A stretch of DNA of 64,000 bases from Xylocopa sonorina (lineage: Eukaryota > Arthropoda > Insecta > Hymenoptera > Apidae), in NCBI RefSeq assembly GCF_050948175.1, contig NC_135201.1, forward strand, positions 992,001-1,056,000, in the 5' to 3' direction. Position 1 is the stretch's first letter, and every line of letters starts with the position of its first letter. The notes under the pieces are model-generated. The model saw only the letters and a list, made by a program, of their open reading frames with translations. It was not told where the DNA came from and did not search any database. A program made the translations under genes and the position numbers. Shown here piece by piece: positions 35,501-47,151 of this stretch.

Positions 35501-37157
35501 GATTGGTACCACTACGCAAGCAGGTGGAATCGAAAAGAGTACTGTTTTTTCTTTTTTTGTATTTTTAAAGGTCAACTCGATTGGGTCATTGGAAACTACT
35601 TTGAGATTTACAAATGGGTTATTGTATATGTTTCAGAGTTTTTGATGCCAGTAGACGGTATTTGGAAGAGCATAATGTTCTTATCTTGTCCAATGGGAAA
35701 CTTTTTCTTTTATATTATTTCAAACAATCATTTTCCTATATACATTTCTTCTTTCCTTTCTTATACTTTACTCATCGCATAGTCACATTCCACATGCATC
35801 CTTTTTGCACACTTCTTGCATTTAATATCTTAATATCTTTTCTACATCATTTTTAATCCTTTCTTCTCTCTATTAGTCGCCTCTTACGACAAGCAGGGGA
35901 TACTGAGTGTATGATCTCCACCGTACAGGAATTGGACGAACGTATAAGAACATGGGGACTTAACTTTAACTAGAAACGCAAGAGTTCACACTAGACGTCA
36001 TCAATATATCAAATTCCTAGTAGATTTTGAATAACAGCAAATAATTATAATCCATCCCTCTTTAACGAACCCTTCATCTTGCGCGTTAATTCGTACAAGG
36101 TTAGCGACTCCATCGAATAGTTGCATATGTTACACTTGCATACATTTGTTGGGTGGATTTCAAATTGAATAGAGTCGAAGGAATCAATTACAACACGTTT
36201 TAAATTCCAAAGAAAACTTTCATTCACAATGGACGTGGTATGTAATCTAACGTGAATTATTGAATTCTGAATTTTTGTAAGGAGCTCGACAAGGGATAGT
36301 TTCATAGGTTGGAGGCAGTAGCAGAAGATCAAGAATGAAACATAAGTTCGAAGTGACACAAAGGATGAGTAATATTTAGGGTGCATGATTGTTTGAGATG
36401 AATTAGTATTTACAAAGAATAACGATGCTATGACTCATGAAATAGTGTTGTAGGCATCCAACAACGTTAAAAATTCAAAAAATGCTAAAGCTCCTGGCAA
36501 AATACTCAAGTCAAATAACCCGCTACACATGAAAATACTTTGTAACGACCAGGCGGATGAAGGAGCATCTGAAGACGCGCATCCATCCTGAGCGAACGAG
36601 GAACACAACGGGTTGTTATAAAAATCGTCGTTACCGCCAATTACAATAAATCCCGCGGTATTCTGCTCACCGTTTTTTTCTGCGCAGGCACGGCTTAATC
36701 TATAATCCGAACAAGGTAACAGGTACGCGAATGCGTGGACGAAGCAAGCGCGACGTGATCCGTGCGTGTTGTGCACCAGATGCACCATGGCTATAGCTAC
36801 GGTTTCACATACTAAATTTCGACTACTTGGATTCACGCCAGCCTGTACGCGCGTATATGTCACTTGCGAGTGTTAAAAATCATCGAAATGGATTCGACCG
36901 AGTCGCGAGTAAGCTCAAATCTAGCCGAATTGATCGTGAATCGAAAAAAGTCGAAAAAGATTTTTTTTTATTTTTGAAAAAGATCAAGCTAGCTATTTTA
37001 ATATTTATGTTATCTTTTAATTTTAAAGCAAATATTTAAAATCAGTAAGATTTTGTAAAACGAAAATTAGCTGGTTAATAGAATGATACAAATTTTTATT
37101 TTGAAAGTACGCTAAATCTATTTGTCAGTTTATTATGAATATCAAAAAGACCATATA
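32561..37157. other. Intergenic DNA, no defensible gene
   Basis: Mixed AT-rich sequence with GC-richer patches at 33000-33500, 34050-34500 and 36430-36860. The largest frame is 142 codons at 36435-36863 on the minus strand; it has no family I recognise. A CT microsatellite is at 35289-35331. At 35873-35910 a compact GC-rich motif (CGCCTCTTACGACAAGCAGG) stands out from its surroundings. Confidence 0.35.
35289..35331. repeat. CT-rich microsatellite
   Basis: CTCTCTTTCTCTTTCTTT-type tract of about 43 bp made of CT and CTTT units. Confidence 0.85.
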
Positions 37158-37161
37158 AATT

Positions 37162-37575
37162 TGAGGCGTACGGGAGTAAAGACAACACTCGACTTTTCGC
37201 TCTCAATTTTAATATAACAATCAATATGACAAACAATAACAATAGTGATGTAAACGTAGAAAAAAATGTTCCTTATCGTGGGAGCGGTGCTGTAGCCACG
37301 CTTTCTTCACGTCACTACGCGACTTTACTGGAAACTCTAAACGAATTCGCAATTCTCAACGAATGTAATGATTGTTCTGAACGAACCGCTCTGAACGAAC
37401 CGCTCTGAACGAACCAAGTGTTCTAGACGAACTGTTCTAAACGAACCAAATGTTCTAGCCGAACTACCGCGAGGGCGAAAATGTCGCCCCTTAAAAAGGC
37501 GTACAGAAAAGGATGGAAAAGCCAAGAATGAGAAGGAGAGAGAATGAGAAGGATGGATGAATCGTAGCCGCCATA
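37162..37575 (+). mobile_element. Solo LTR, Gypsy-like, 4-bp target duplication AATT
   Basis: The 414-bp segment begins TGAGG and ends GTAGCCGCCATA, the same ends as the LTR at 17484-18193. AATT lies directly before (37158-37161) and after (37576-37579), a 4-bp target duplication. It lacks about 300 bp near the 3' side that the 17-kb copy has. The internal array has repeated GCTCTGAACGAACC and TTCTAAACGAACC units at about 37380-37465. Confidence 0.8.
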
Positions 37576-37909
37576 AATTCTTAATATCAAGATGTTCGTT
37601 TTCACCGAATCGAATGAAAGAAATTTTGACATTGTAAAAATGACACTAAAAAAAAATAATTTACCGTTTGCTACCAATGCAGAATTTTTATAACGTCATC
37701 AAGAAGTGCCGGAAAGGTAACAACTTTATTTTGAAGGAAATGAAGCACAAGGATTTCATATCAATAAGGTTTATGGACTATGCGACTTTTAAAAAGAGCA
37801 ATGAATTCTAGCGAATAAATAATAAATTAAGAGTCAGCATAAGTAACGATAGAAATTATATTGTAGTGGTTTAGAAATGTTAAATTTACTCAACATCTCT
37901 TTCAATCGC

Positions 37910-38919
37910 AGACAACCAGCGATTGGCACGCCAGTGACACCGGGTGGAACGAATTCCGTGGCAGAACTGTGCTAAGACAGTGCTCCTACTCAGCTCTCGT
38001 AACGGCATAGTCTTAGCACTGGGGCGACACTCGTGTTACGGCACTATCAGCTCACCATAGTGACACGCGTAGCACTGGCATCGGCTGATATTTACTAAGG
38101 GGGAAGCTGTTTCCATAAAAATTATAAACGAATATTAAAAATGACTAATCTAAGCAGTTTATTTCTTTGATTCTAAAATAGATACACTGACACGAAACAA
38201 AGATATAAGAACTTTTATTATTTTCCATAAACTAGCTCAATACGGCGTTCTTTCCCACAAAGTCGTTAATTACTTTATCCTAAAAATATATACATGTATC
38301 TTATATATTTTTTTTCAACTCATCATTACAAATTCATGCAATAGAGAGTTATATTAAATACGACGAGAGCATGTTATTTAAGCAAGGCAAATTACACAAT
38401 TACACAAAGCGAAGTTAAAGACGCAATAGCAAAAATTTTTATTTTATAAGTAATATTTTATTTTATGAGTAGTATTATTTTATAAGTAATATTTTATTTT
38501 ATAAATATTTTTATTTTATGACGAGTTGAAAGAAATATATATGGCTCTCTCAATAACTATAAATATTGAAAAATAACTATCAAAATGCCTATCAATACTT
38601 ATATGTTGAACACCTACTGACATGTAACGGTTTTAATTCGTATGAAAACACAGGTTCCCCGTTAATAAATGTGACCCTACCTCACTGCTGAGAAGATTCA
38701 TAAATGGAACGATGACACGCATGTCACGATAGTGCTGGCGCTGTGCAATTCACATAGCGTGTTACGCTGGTGTCTACAACGTACTAATAAGCGTGCCGGC
38801 ATTTTAGCTAACGAATCCGGCAACAGATGGCTACGGATCTGCTGGTACTCCTCGGAAGCGCCACTACAGTGCCGGTAAAGTGTCGCTACCATCTTACCGT
38901 GTGTTGTCTAAGAATGTTT
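37910..38919. mobile_element. Inverted-repeat element, about 1 kb
   Basis: Both ends begin AGACAAC when read inward, followed at similar spacing by GACAC and CCGG. Each 200-bp end is GC-rich with related motifs such as ATAGTGACACGCG and CACGATAGTG, while the middle (38110-38690) is AT-rich and includes a TTTTATTTTATAAGTAATAT tandem at 38440-38520. The right end matches 15577-15680. No transposase frame and no exact target duplication were found, so this is a non-autonomous or eroded element of unknown class. Confidence 0.45.
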
Positions 38920-40454
38920 TACTTGTGATAGTGTTCTTCAGAAAAGTTGCTAAAATATAAGTATATTTCAATGGGTCGATATATTTAATAGTTGGATTTT
39001 TTTCAATTTCTACGGTTCAAATATCTTTGACAACTGATTTTTTATTGAAGTTCTATGAAAGGAAATTTTGGCGATTAAGTTGGCCTGAATTCACGAATCA
39101 ATGGTTATGAAATTCAATTACATTTCTAACTGTACCGCCAGTGAAAACACGCCCACTTACATAGCCTACCTGTGGCTTACGACTCATACGAGTTGAACAA
39201 ATACTTTGCCACCGCCCTGGGGACAAGTGAAATGAACCTAGCCGCCACTTTCGGAACTTTTCTTGCCCCGTGCGCTTGGCTGCTTCCGTGGAACGACTGG
39301 GTCGCTTCTTTCCTCTAATTGTTTGCCGTTTTGACGCGAGCGCACGTCGAAATGTTGATGGATGTCTTACTTTTGTTCTTCACTACATACATGAAGATTA
39401 AAATCTATGAAAAATTCCTTGATTTTATTCATAAGACAGTTAAACGTGAATTTAATGTTACTGATAACTTCAATTTCATTTTTATCTACGAGTTTAACAG
39501 TTAACACTTTAGTTGACGGCTCCTGTGCATAAAAGTGTTTAGAAAATTTGCAAGGCAACAATACAGAAATAATTCAATGCAGAATATAAAAAATAAATAA
39601 TATTGTTTTAACGTAGTGAAATTCAGCGTTTCCTCAGAAAATTTTCATTGCTCTCGGTGTATGTTGCCATCGAATGGCCATCGTTGCATTTCAAAGTCGG
39701 TCGTAGTCAAAGGGTTAAAACTCGAATTACAAAGCTCCATGGATCATATGAAAAGATTAAACCATCGACAAAAACATGAGACATTCCCAATCGCATTTCG
39801 CAAAAACACGCCGCTTCCTATCAATTGTCGATCGATTTGCATGCTACAGAATGTGAAAGTGGTGTGATTTTTCCATCGACAAATATTGTCTGGAAGCGTT
39901 GGAATTATTTTGTCTGTACCTTTAATATTCAATAGATATTTTCCCTTCTGTCCAACGCGATGGTTTCAGTTCAAACGCTCGCTTTGATGCTCATCGCTAC
40001 GACGAATGTTAGAATCCAGCAGTGGTGAGGAGTATTATGCAGCTATCTCGCGTGAACTCGAATTCCTGTCGAGTTCACGGTAATCTTTGCCCACGGGCTA
40101 CGCCTACGAGAATTTCAAACAACGGAACTTTTTTCATGTCGCTCTCGAAGGACTCTTTTAATTTCGATTTCAGGTATCAAGTTTATCGTATGAGAATTGG
40201 AACGAGGTGAAAACGCTTGATTAATTCTTTGAACAAGTTGTTTTTTTTTTTTTTTTAATCGAATAAGATTTAAACGTCTTTTTCATTGAATATACGTAAA
40301 TTGCAATGGAATTAAATGAAGAAATTTATGGACCTTTTTTTAAAAGTAGAAGCGATCCAATGTTTCGATCCAACGTCTCTGATACGTAATGCGTCTCCCA
40401 TGCCAGAATGCACAATGTAAGAACTACGAAACTAGGGGTGCAGAAAAATAAATT
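38920..40454. other. Intergenic DNA, no gene seen
   Basis: No supported coding frame. A perfect 11-bp hairpin (CGTGAACTCGA with TCGAGTTCACG, seven-base loop) lies at 40051-40079, and a run of T at 40241-40256. A TTAACCCTTTGAC-like motif on the minus strand near 39715 resembles one end of a TTAA element, but no partner end was found. Confidence 0.4.
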
Positions 40455-40466
40455 AGGGAAAATCCT

Positions 40467-40941
40467 TTTTTTTTTTTTTTAACGTGGGGAACTCCGGGGG
40501 TATGCCGGACTCTTACCGGCTAAAACCCCACGGTGACCGTCCTCGGCGCTGCTGGGAGGGGACCGGGAACTCTGGATGAACACGTCCGGTCCCCTCCCGC
40601 GCCGGGGTCCTCCATGGTGACTGGGAGGACCCCCTTCCCGGAGGGGAGTGTGGTCGACGAGACACACTGCCCCGTCCGAGGTAATGAGCGATGGCTGGGT
40701 CACGCAGCCACCGCTCCCGCCCCGGGGAACGCGTGCAATGATCGGTACGATCCCCCAATCGTACCGCCCCCCCCCCCCCCGACAACGCCCGTGCAAAGAC
40801 GTGGGGCATGACCAAATGGTCCACCTCGCACGGGCGTCGTCGACGCCTCGGGCCAGGCTTGGCCCGGAGTGACTGGGTGCCCCGGGTGCGTCAGACCCGA
40901 TACCACGACCCGACAAATGCCGAGTCGTGACCCCTGAGGCG
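40467..40941 (-). mobile_element. LINE 3' end with poly(A) tail and 12-bp target duplication
   Basis: AGGGAAAATCCT occurs at 40455-40466 and 40942-40953, exactly flanking the element. Reading the minus strand, the element ends ...GGAGTTCCCCACGTT followed by about 15 A. The long target duplication and terminal A-tract are hallmarks of target-primed reverse transcription. It is 475 bp, 5' truncated, and carries the GCCGG...CCGGC hairpin near its 3' end. The perfect duplication and clean tail show it is younger than the copy at 28.3 kb. The 178-codon frame across it reads through UTR and flank and is not a gene. Confidence 0.88.
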
Positions 40942-41797
40942 AGGGAAAATCCTGGAATCAACAACTCAATAAAATCATTAAATTCAATAAATTCATTCGC
41001 ATTGTTTTCTTCCAATTCTCTTAATTATCTTAATATGCGAAATAGAATATACATATATTATTGTAGGTTGTGAATAGTTTTATTGTGTGCGACTTAGTGT
41101 ACGTGAAAGCATAGAATGTAATTGCCAATATTCTCGAATAATCGATATTCGAGAATATTTCAACTTGAGTATAAGTGTACGTGAATGAAAGAATCGAGAG
41201 TATTCGGTGAGTCGAATGTATTATATAAAAGGATGTGTGTATAAAGCGCGAATTTCAGTTTTAAGAAGAAAAGTAACAGTGTACTATGGACAGTAAAATA
41301 ACCTATCAATTCCATAATAATGTTTAAGTGAAAAAGGAGAATATTCAATTAGGTATATTTTTCTAGATTTTGATTAAATGTCAATTGGGAGCATGTTGAG
41401 GATTGAAAAGGATGCCCAAAAGAAGATAAGAAATTATTACTGGATCCATTATTACTTAGCTTAGTGAAGACGATCGAAAGGTATTTTAAGTAGTAAAATA
41501 TTTTCACAATCTAAGCAATGCCAAGTGACACTACCTTTTCCTTAAAGTTGGAAAAAATATCATACTTTCCAAAACTACTACATAGTATACTATTCATTTT
41601 CATTACAAGTCATCTTAATAATTTTCATCTTTTTTTATTGTAAACTTTAGAAGTACCTAGAATTATGTGTGTCTAATATTTATCCAATTTATGAAAATGT
41701 ATTAATTTTAAGATCACATAAAATGTTCTATTTCTAATCACTCTATCTATTTCGAAAAATCGAATGAAATTAAATGGTATTGATATGGGAAATTTCT

Positions 41798-42021
41798 TTA
41801 ACACGTTCACGCCGGGATGACCCACCGGTGGGTCACACTTGACTGTTCCGTGAGGCGGCGTGTCCCAACGGTGGATCACACTTGACTGTTCCGTGGGGCG
41901 GCGTGACCCACTCGTGGGTCACGCGTTTTCAGAAAATTAGTCGTTAAAAAAAAAAAGTGCTTGATGCAAGAAATGTGCGCTCAAAAAAATGTAGATTTTC
42001 GCCCCGGCGTGAACGTGTTAA
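41798..42021. mobile_element. TTAA-flanked MITE with internal tandem repeats, 224 bp
   Basis: TTAA lies at both ends. The inverted terminal repeats are CACGTTCACGCCGGG on the left and its exact complement on the right. TTAA target duplication is the signature of piggyBac-type transposases, so this is probably a non-autonomous piggyBac-related element. The centre holds two full and one partial GC-rich units of about 49 bp, each with CACACTTGACTGTTCCGTG, and palindromes such as GACCCACCGGTGGGTC. No coding sequence. Confidence 0.85.
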
Positions 42022-42045
42022 ATTTAATCGTACGTTAAGGGGTTA

Positions 42046-42599
42046 ATGGTACATATTTACGCAGAGCAGTTCGTTCATGTGAGGCGCGATCAAATTCTTC
42101 TTCAACAGTGGCGTGGTGTAAATCATAGAGCGATTAGGATCGTCCGTTGTAAATCATATGTTGACGTCGCTCGTGGCCACCTCTGTGTGTTTTGCAATTT
42201 GCTTTACCGCCATACGCACACGTTGCGATCGTCTATCGTTTGTAGTCAAATGGGCGCCGCTATCCAATACCGTTAGATTCGCATCATGAGTGATTCCCAT
42301 TTATTTATCTAATGACTCTTGTTCGTGATCGAGTAAGCGAGCAAGTACGATTGATCTAGTCAACAGAAAGAGACTGAATGTTCCCAGACTCGTTCCACAT
42401 ACGCCGGAGAAAGTCATCGTCGGGTTTTATACAGAGACTCCTAAATTTTCGGGTATCAGGTGAGGATTTCCTCACGTAGAAGAGAAATAGAAAATTCTAC
42501 CCTTTTTCTCATCAGTGTCCGCAAACGTCGAGATATCCGGTCTACTGTCCGCCATTTTCCGCTATCAAGTCACGCTTGTTCAAATTCGTGTCCTCGGTG
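42046..42599. other. GC-richer sequence, no gene called
   Basis: A 76-codon plus frame (42046-42276) starts just after the MITE and ends QMGAAIQYR; it has no family I recognise. A 16-bp palindrome (GTGAGGATTTCCTCAC) is at about 42460. Confidence 0.3.
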
Positions 42600-43142
42600 G
42601 TCAATGCCTTCATGTTCTTTCAGCCGCACATTTGCGATCGTTCATCGAATCCCTCGCGTCCTCGTAGAGGGACGTTCTGCTTCTTCTCAAGTCGGCCTCT
42701 TGCTCATCCTCGTCTACAGGCTCATCGCAATCCTCCGGTATTGTCAGATCATCTCGTCCAAGAATTCTGACTGTTTTCCTAGGAGAGCTTCTGCGTTTTC
42801 TTGATGGGACTTGTCCAGGTACCAGGAGGTGCAATGTTCCTGCCGCTTCTTCTCCAATGGAGTCTCATCGCCTTTGGAAAGAGCATTCTTGCACTTCCTC
42901 AGATAGCTTTCCCCCTTTTTCTTCTTGCTCTTTCTGGTTTTTTGAGTCCGTGGAAAGGTCCTGCTCTCTGGGTATTTACTCCGGGTTTCGCCTGTGTCCG
43001 TGACGACACGAGATTGTGCATTGTCCGCGTAAGGAATTTCGTCGAAGAGTATACACGGATCGGTGGTAGTGGTGGTGGTTTGGAGCCTTAAGGTCCAGGT
43101 CTCTCCTTTCTTCGCCACTTCACAACGCTCCGTCGGTATAAC
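42600..43142 (-). pseudogene. Unidentified coding-like sequence on the minus strand (possible exon or pseudogene)
   Basis: I do not recognise the product. Reading the minus strand, a pyrimidine-rich tract ending TTTTCCGCTGCAG looks like a splice acceptor, and from 43142 the frame is open to TGA at 42744. It has protein-like composition: DPCILFDEIPYADN, then a basic KTRKSKKKKGESYLRKCKN stretch, then hydrophilic text ending FLDEMI. Beyond that point another frame continues as coding-like acidic text (DDLTIPEDCDEPVDEDEQE) to a stop at 42610. The change of frame suggests either a frameshifted pseudogene or two unrelated frames. G+C is clearly above the flanks. No start codon is seen, so upstream exons would lie at higher coordinates. 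Confidence 0.35.
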
Positions 43143-46100
43143 CTGCAGCGGAAAATAATAATTGCGGTATAACTTTAATTTCGACGTGTTTACATGTGAA
43201 TCGAAACTTTTATTTCTATGCGATTAACGGGCATAATTGTTAATTTCTATCGAGGAATAGAAATGTAATTCCTCTTCGTTTCACTTGACCTTATTCGTAA
43301 TATTTATAATAATGTAATAGTATGTACACGTCATTGCTTAATTTAATTATACGTCCTCTAAAGGACTTTTGAAATAGTAAAGGAGAATGTTTCGATTAAC
43401 CATAGGCAGGACTCTGTACCTCTTGAACATTTTATTCATATAATTCAAAGATTTATTCATATAAGTACGGTTCGCATCGCATATTTTGAAAATTTCAGCT
43501 AATTTGTCTGGGAAATTTTATTTACGAACATAATTTATATCATATAATAATAATATACATATTTTTTTATTTTATGCATTTGTCTAGTAAATTTTGAAAT
43601 GAGTTATTCCCAATGTTTGATAGAATTTAACCACGAAAAAAGTTGAACACTTTCGACATAAAACTAATTAAAACTCTAATTAAACCGTATTAAAATTATA
43701 AAAATTTGGAAGCTTTATACCTCCGAAGATTATATTTTTTATTCAACGATATTTGACTCCCTTTGAAAACGGTCCTTAAATCATCTTGATCCAATTTAAC
43801 GGGTTGTCGATATTGCAACTTCGTGTAAAAAGAACGGTAATTTTTAATCGGTTACTATGTCCGTCCTCGTAATAAGGACTCAGACCTCTCGCTCGCTTCT
43901 AGACACTCTGACCTACCTGAATTGTCTGCCACGTGGGCTTGTCGATGCCAGACAGCTGCTAGACGGTTTTTATTATTACTATTATTGCGTAAACAATTCC
44001 TGGAAAAAATGTGTCATGTCCATTCATAAATGCGGTGGCCATCTTGTGCATCACTTACGAATGAAAAACTTTGAACCCTTATATTTTGGCAACGGAGATA
44101 ACGAGATGAAACGAAAACTGATATCAGTGGCGAATAGCTGCATATTAATATACTTTACGTGCGTATTAGTGGAAATTCGACTAATTCTAAAACTAAGTTT
44201 CACAGTTAATTGATTAATAATAACATCGTGATCAATAGTTTTCTTTGTCTGCTTCAATTTCTTCAATTACTACGAGTACGCATTATGCTAAATTTAAGGT
44301 GAAAACTATTTGGGATATTGAATACAGAAAAAGGAATTAATCCACGTCTTATTCCATTATACCGATCATCAAAATTTCTTCTTTCTCACAGTTTTTAATA
44401 AGAAGATTCACTGTTGTGTGTCCGGAAATTCCGATATTCTGCTACCTATGCTTCAAAGTTTTATAAATAGCCATATTTGTCAGGCTAATCAAGTGGCAAG
44501 TGGTGGATTGGGCGGTGCAATACTTAAACCACTTCATTTCCTCGATTCCTGCTCAACGCACCCTCTTTGATTGCATGTTCTATTATCACCAATTACCAAG
44601 TCTAATATCATCAACACATTCACCATCCGTAAACATGCAGGTTGTACAGAAAACGCAGAGCAAAACAATATTAATAACCCCAAATTAATCAGAGTGATGT
44701 AAACTAATCAAAATATTAAAAATTTTAAGAAATGGTAGAAATTTTCACTCACAGTCCCGGTATTTGGAATTGTAAAAATCCGCCAAATGCTATATTACTT
44801 TTTTATTTTCTCGGCAAAAGACAACAAAGAGCAACGATCAGCGCCACAGGTTTCGCAACGAGTCGAGAAGCAGATTAATTGATCGCATCGACGTACGATG
44901 GAAAAATCGAAAGCCAGCACCGCGATAAAAAAAATGGGCGCAAAGAGCGTGAAAGCAAAGCGGTCATTCAATCCCATTTCCCAAAAACCGTGGTTCTTAG
45001 CAGCTTCTCGGCGTCTGGCTATCCGGCGCCATCCGCGGGTAATATTAATCTCGAGCAGTGCATGATGATAATATCAAACGCTACGTTTCGCCCATAAAAT
45101 CTTGTTTAATGCAACTTCCTGGCGTAATAAATTCGATTTCATAATGCACGCCGACTTTTTGCGTTCCTACATTCTGAAATACAATGATACACCCTATGAC
45201 ACACAAAGCGAACTGTGAGTTACGAATGTTATGGAGAAACTGGGAACTGACGGAGAATCGTCCGTAGACGTGAAATGAATTACTGTGTTTTGGATTAAAC
45301 TGAACTGTCTATATTTTAACATTACCCTTTATATATATTGTTGGGTTTTTTCGGGGTGGGGGCGCATCTTATGGAAGGTCGTCCTGTTGCATGGAAAATG
45401 TTTCATTATTTATGATTGCGTTCTAATTGACGAGGTGGTGGTATGGTGCATCGAGGACTGGTGTCAACCACATGTGCATCCCTTGATTTGGTGCCACGTA
45501 CATTCTCCGTGGGAAACCCCCTCACGGGAGGTGTGTATTCTTATCGGAGGGTCTGCCGGGGTTTGGTCGTTACACGCGGCGGTGATTTATGGACCCACAA
45601 CGTCCCGTAACCCTGGTTTACTGTCTTGTTCGCACGCGAGCTACAGATTCCGTTTCTGAGATTATACGAAGCTTCATCTTTGGACCGGCAAATATCGCCG
45701 GTATGCGTATACGCAAGTATTATTCAGTTCGATCAGATTTTGAAATTATAGAAACAACTATGAATAAAAACGTTCATTAAATGTAAAAGAGATTACGTAA
45801 TAAAATCATGTTACACACTATTAGTGCTTTCCTGTCCAATCTTCAACTGTTGGCTCTTTCGTCCCCTCTTTTCTCGTGATTTTTAACCCTCTGAGCACCG
45901 ATTTATTTATTGATTGGTACTCATACACTTGTTTCGCTTAAGTTAAGAATGACGAGTTTAGTTCGTCATTCAGATTTAGACGTTATTTAACAGGGACATT
46001 GATATTCGTGCAAGAGTAATTGGTGTCAATTGAAATAAAGTGTCTGTCAGTGTTTCAATGAATTTTGTTCGCGATGACTGTCCCACAGTGTTAGAAATAA

Positions 46101-46316
46101 ATAATATATTTTATGAAAACGATTACTTACGTAGGTTTAATTTTGAGAAAAGTAATGAAAACATTTTAAATTTATCCATTTATATTTGTTGAAAAATTGT
46201 TACGTTTGGAACAGATTTTGCTGATGCACGGAATAATATTGCGCGAAAATCCATGGGAGTTGTAAAACAAATGTAATACTAATTTGGTAGTAATAGTTAT
46301 TGCCTTACCCTGTATA
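43143..46316. other. Intergenic DNA, no gene seen
   Basis: Mostly AT-rich. GC-richer patches at 44800-45180 and 45330-45720 lack convincing frames; the 124-codon plus frame at 45285-45659 has many Trp and Cys but no motif I know. At 45883 a TTAACCCTCTGAGCACC string resembles one end of a TTAA element without a visible partner. Confidence 0.4.
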
Positions 46317-46682
46317 TGTTTAATTAAAGCTACCCTGCATATATATTTTATCTATTTACGATCGCTAACCTACGCTCAGAGTCGCTCAGACGAGGAACTG
46401 GTTAAAGCTTGAACCCGAAGTGGTGTCAGTTGGGTAAGACACAAACTCTCTCCGGCTGCAGGCGTCCCTGCAGCTTTGTTTGTACTCTCGCGGGCAGTCG
46501 GTCGCGCATGCGCATCGTTGGCGCCGACTTACTGCGTATGTGCGCTAGCCGAAATATTTACAGTTATTTTATTCATTTCATATATTTGTTTACTATTTAT
46601 ATTTGTATTATATTGTATTATATTGTATTTTTTATTATTTGTAATAGTTTTTAGTTATTAACGGTATAATGGGACCGTTACA
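46317..46682 (+). mobile_element. LTR-like repeat, partial copy
   Basis: Aligns with 14918-15281 along its whole length and ends at the same point (ATAATGGGACCGTTACA). Here the last base is A, giving the expected CA end of an LTR. The left part found in the 14.7-kb copy is missing or unrecognisable. Confidence 0.65.
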
Positions 46683-47151
46683 GTAGCTTCCTGTTCTATT
46701 CTAACGCCTTTCCAAGTATCGCGTTACAGTTTCTTTCGGATTTTCTAATAATGTCACTTTTAGTCGACGAGGAATATGCAAAATCTACGTACGTGCAAAA
46801 TACTCTGTCGGTAAGAAAGTATTGTTGCAAACACCGATTTTATTTCTTTGCACCCAAAGACTTTTTCGCTCGGGCGAACTGGCAATTTGAGACAATTTTG
46901 ATTGTACTAGGCTAATGTTTTACAGATATTTTAAAATGATTTTATACTAGAATAAACGTATACAAACAACAAAATGTCAATAATTTACTTATTTCTACGT
47001 TTCTACAAAACAAAATCTGTTAAATATTACACTTTGTAAATGGTTTTCCTAAGTGATATTTTACAAAACATTCTCCGAGATGCATCCCCGGTTTGTCAGG
47101 CCACGTGTCACAATAATTTCAGGTTCTACATTTACTGCTAGGCTTATTTCG

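Noticed and set aside
36435..36863. 142-codon minus-strand frame in GC-richer DNA
   Set aside because: No family similarity I can name; GC-richer DNA has fewer chance stops.
40479..41015. 178-codon minus-strand frame
   Set aside because: It runs through a LINE 3' UTR, across the target duplication and into flank, so it cannot be a gene.
42801..43091. 96-codon plus-strand frame rich in Leu and Phe
   Set aside because: It is antisense to the coding-like minus frame, and its hydrophobic content is explained by that.
45883..46020. Candidate TTAA MITE starting TTAACCCTCTGAGC
   Set aside because: No inverted partner end with TTAA was found downstream.
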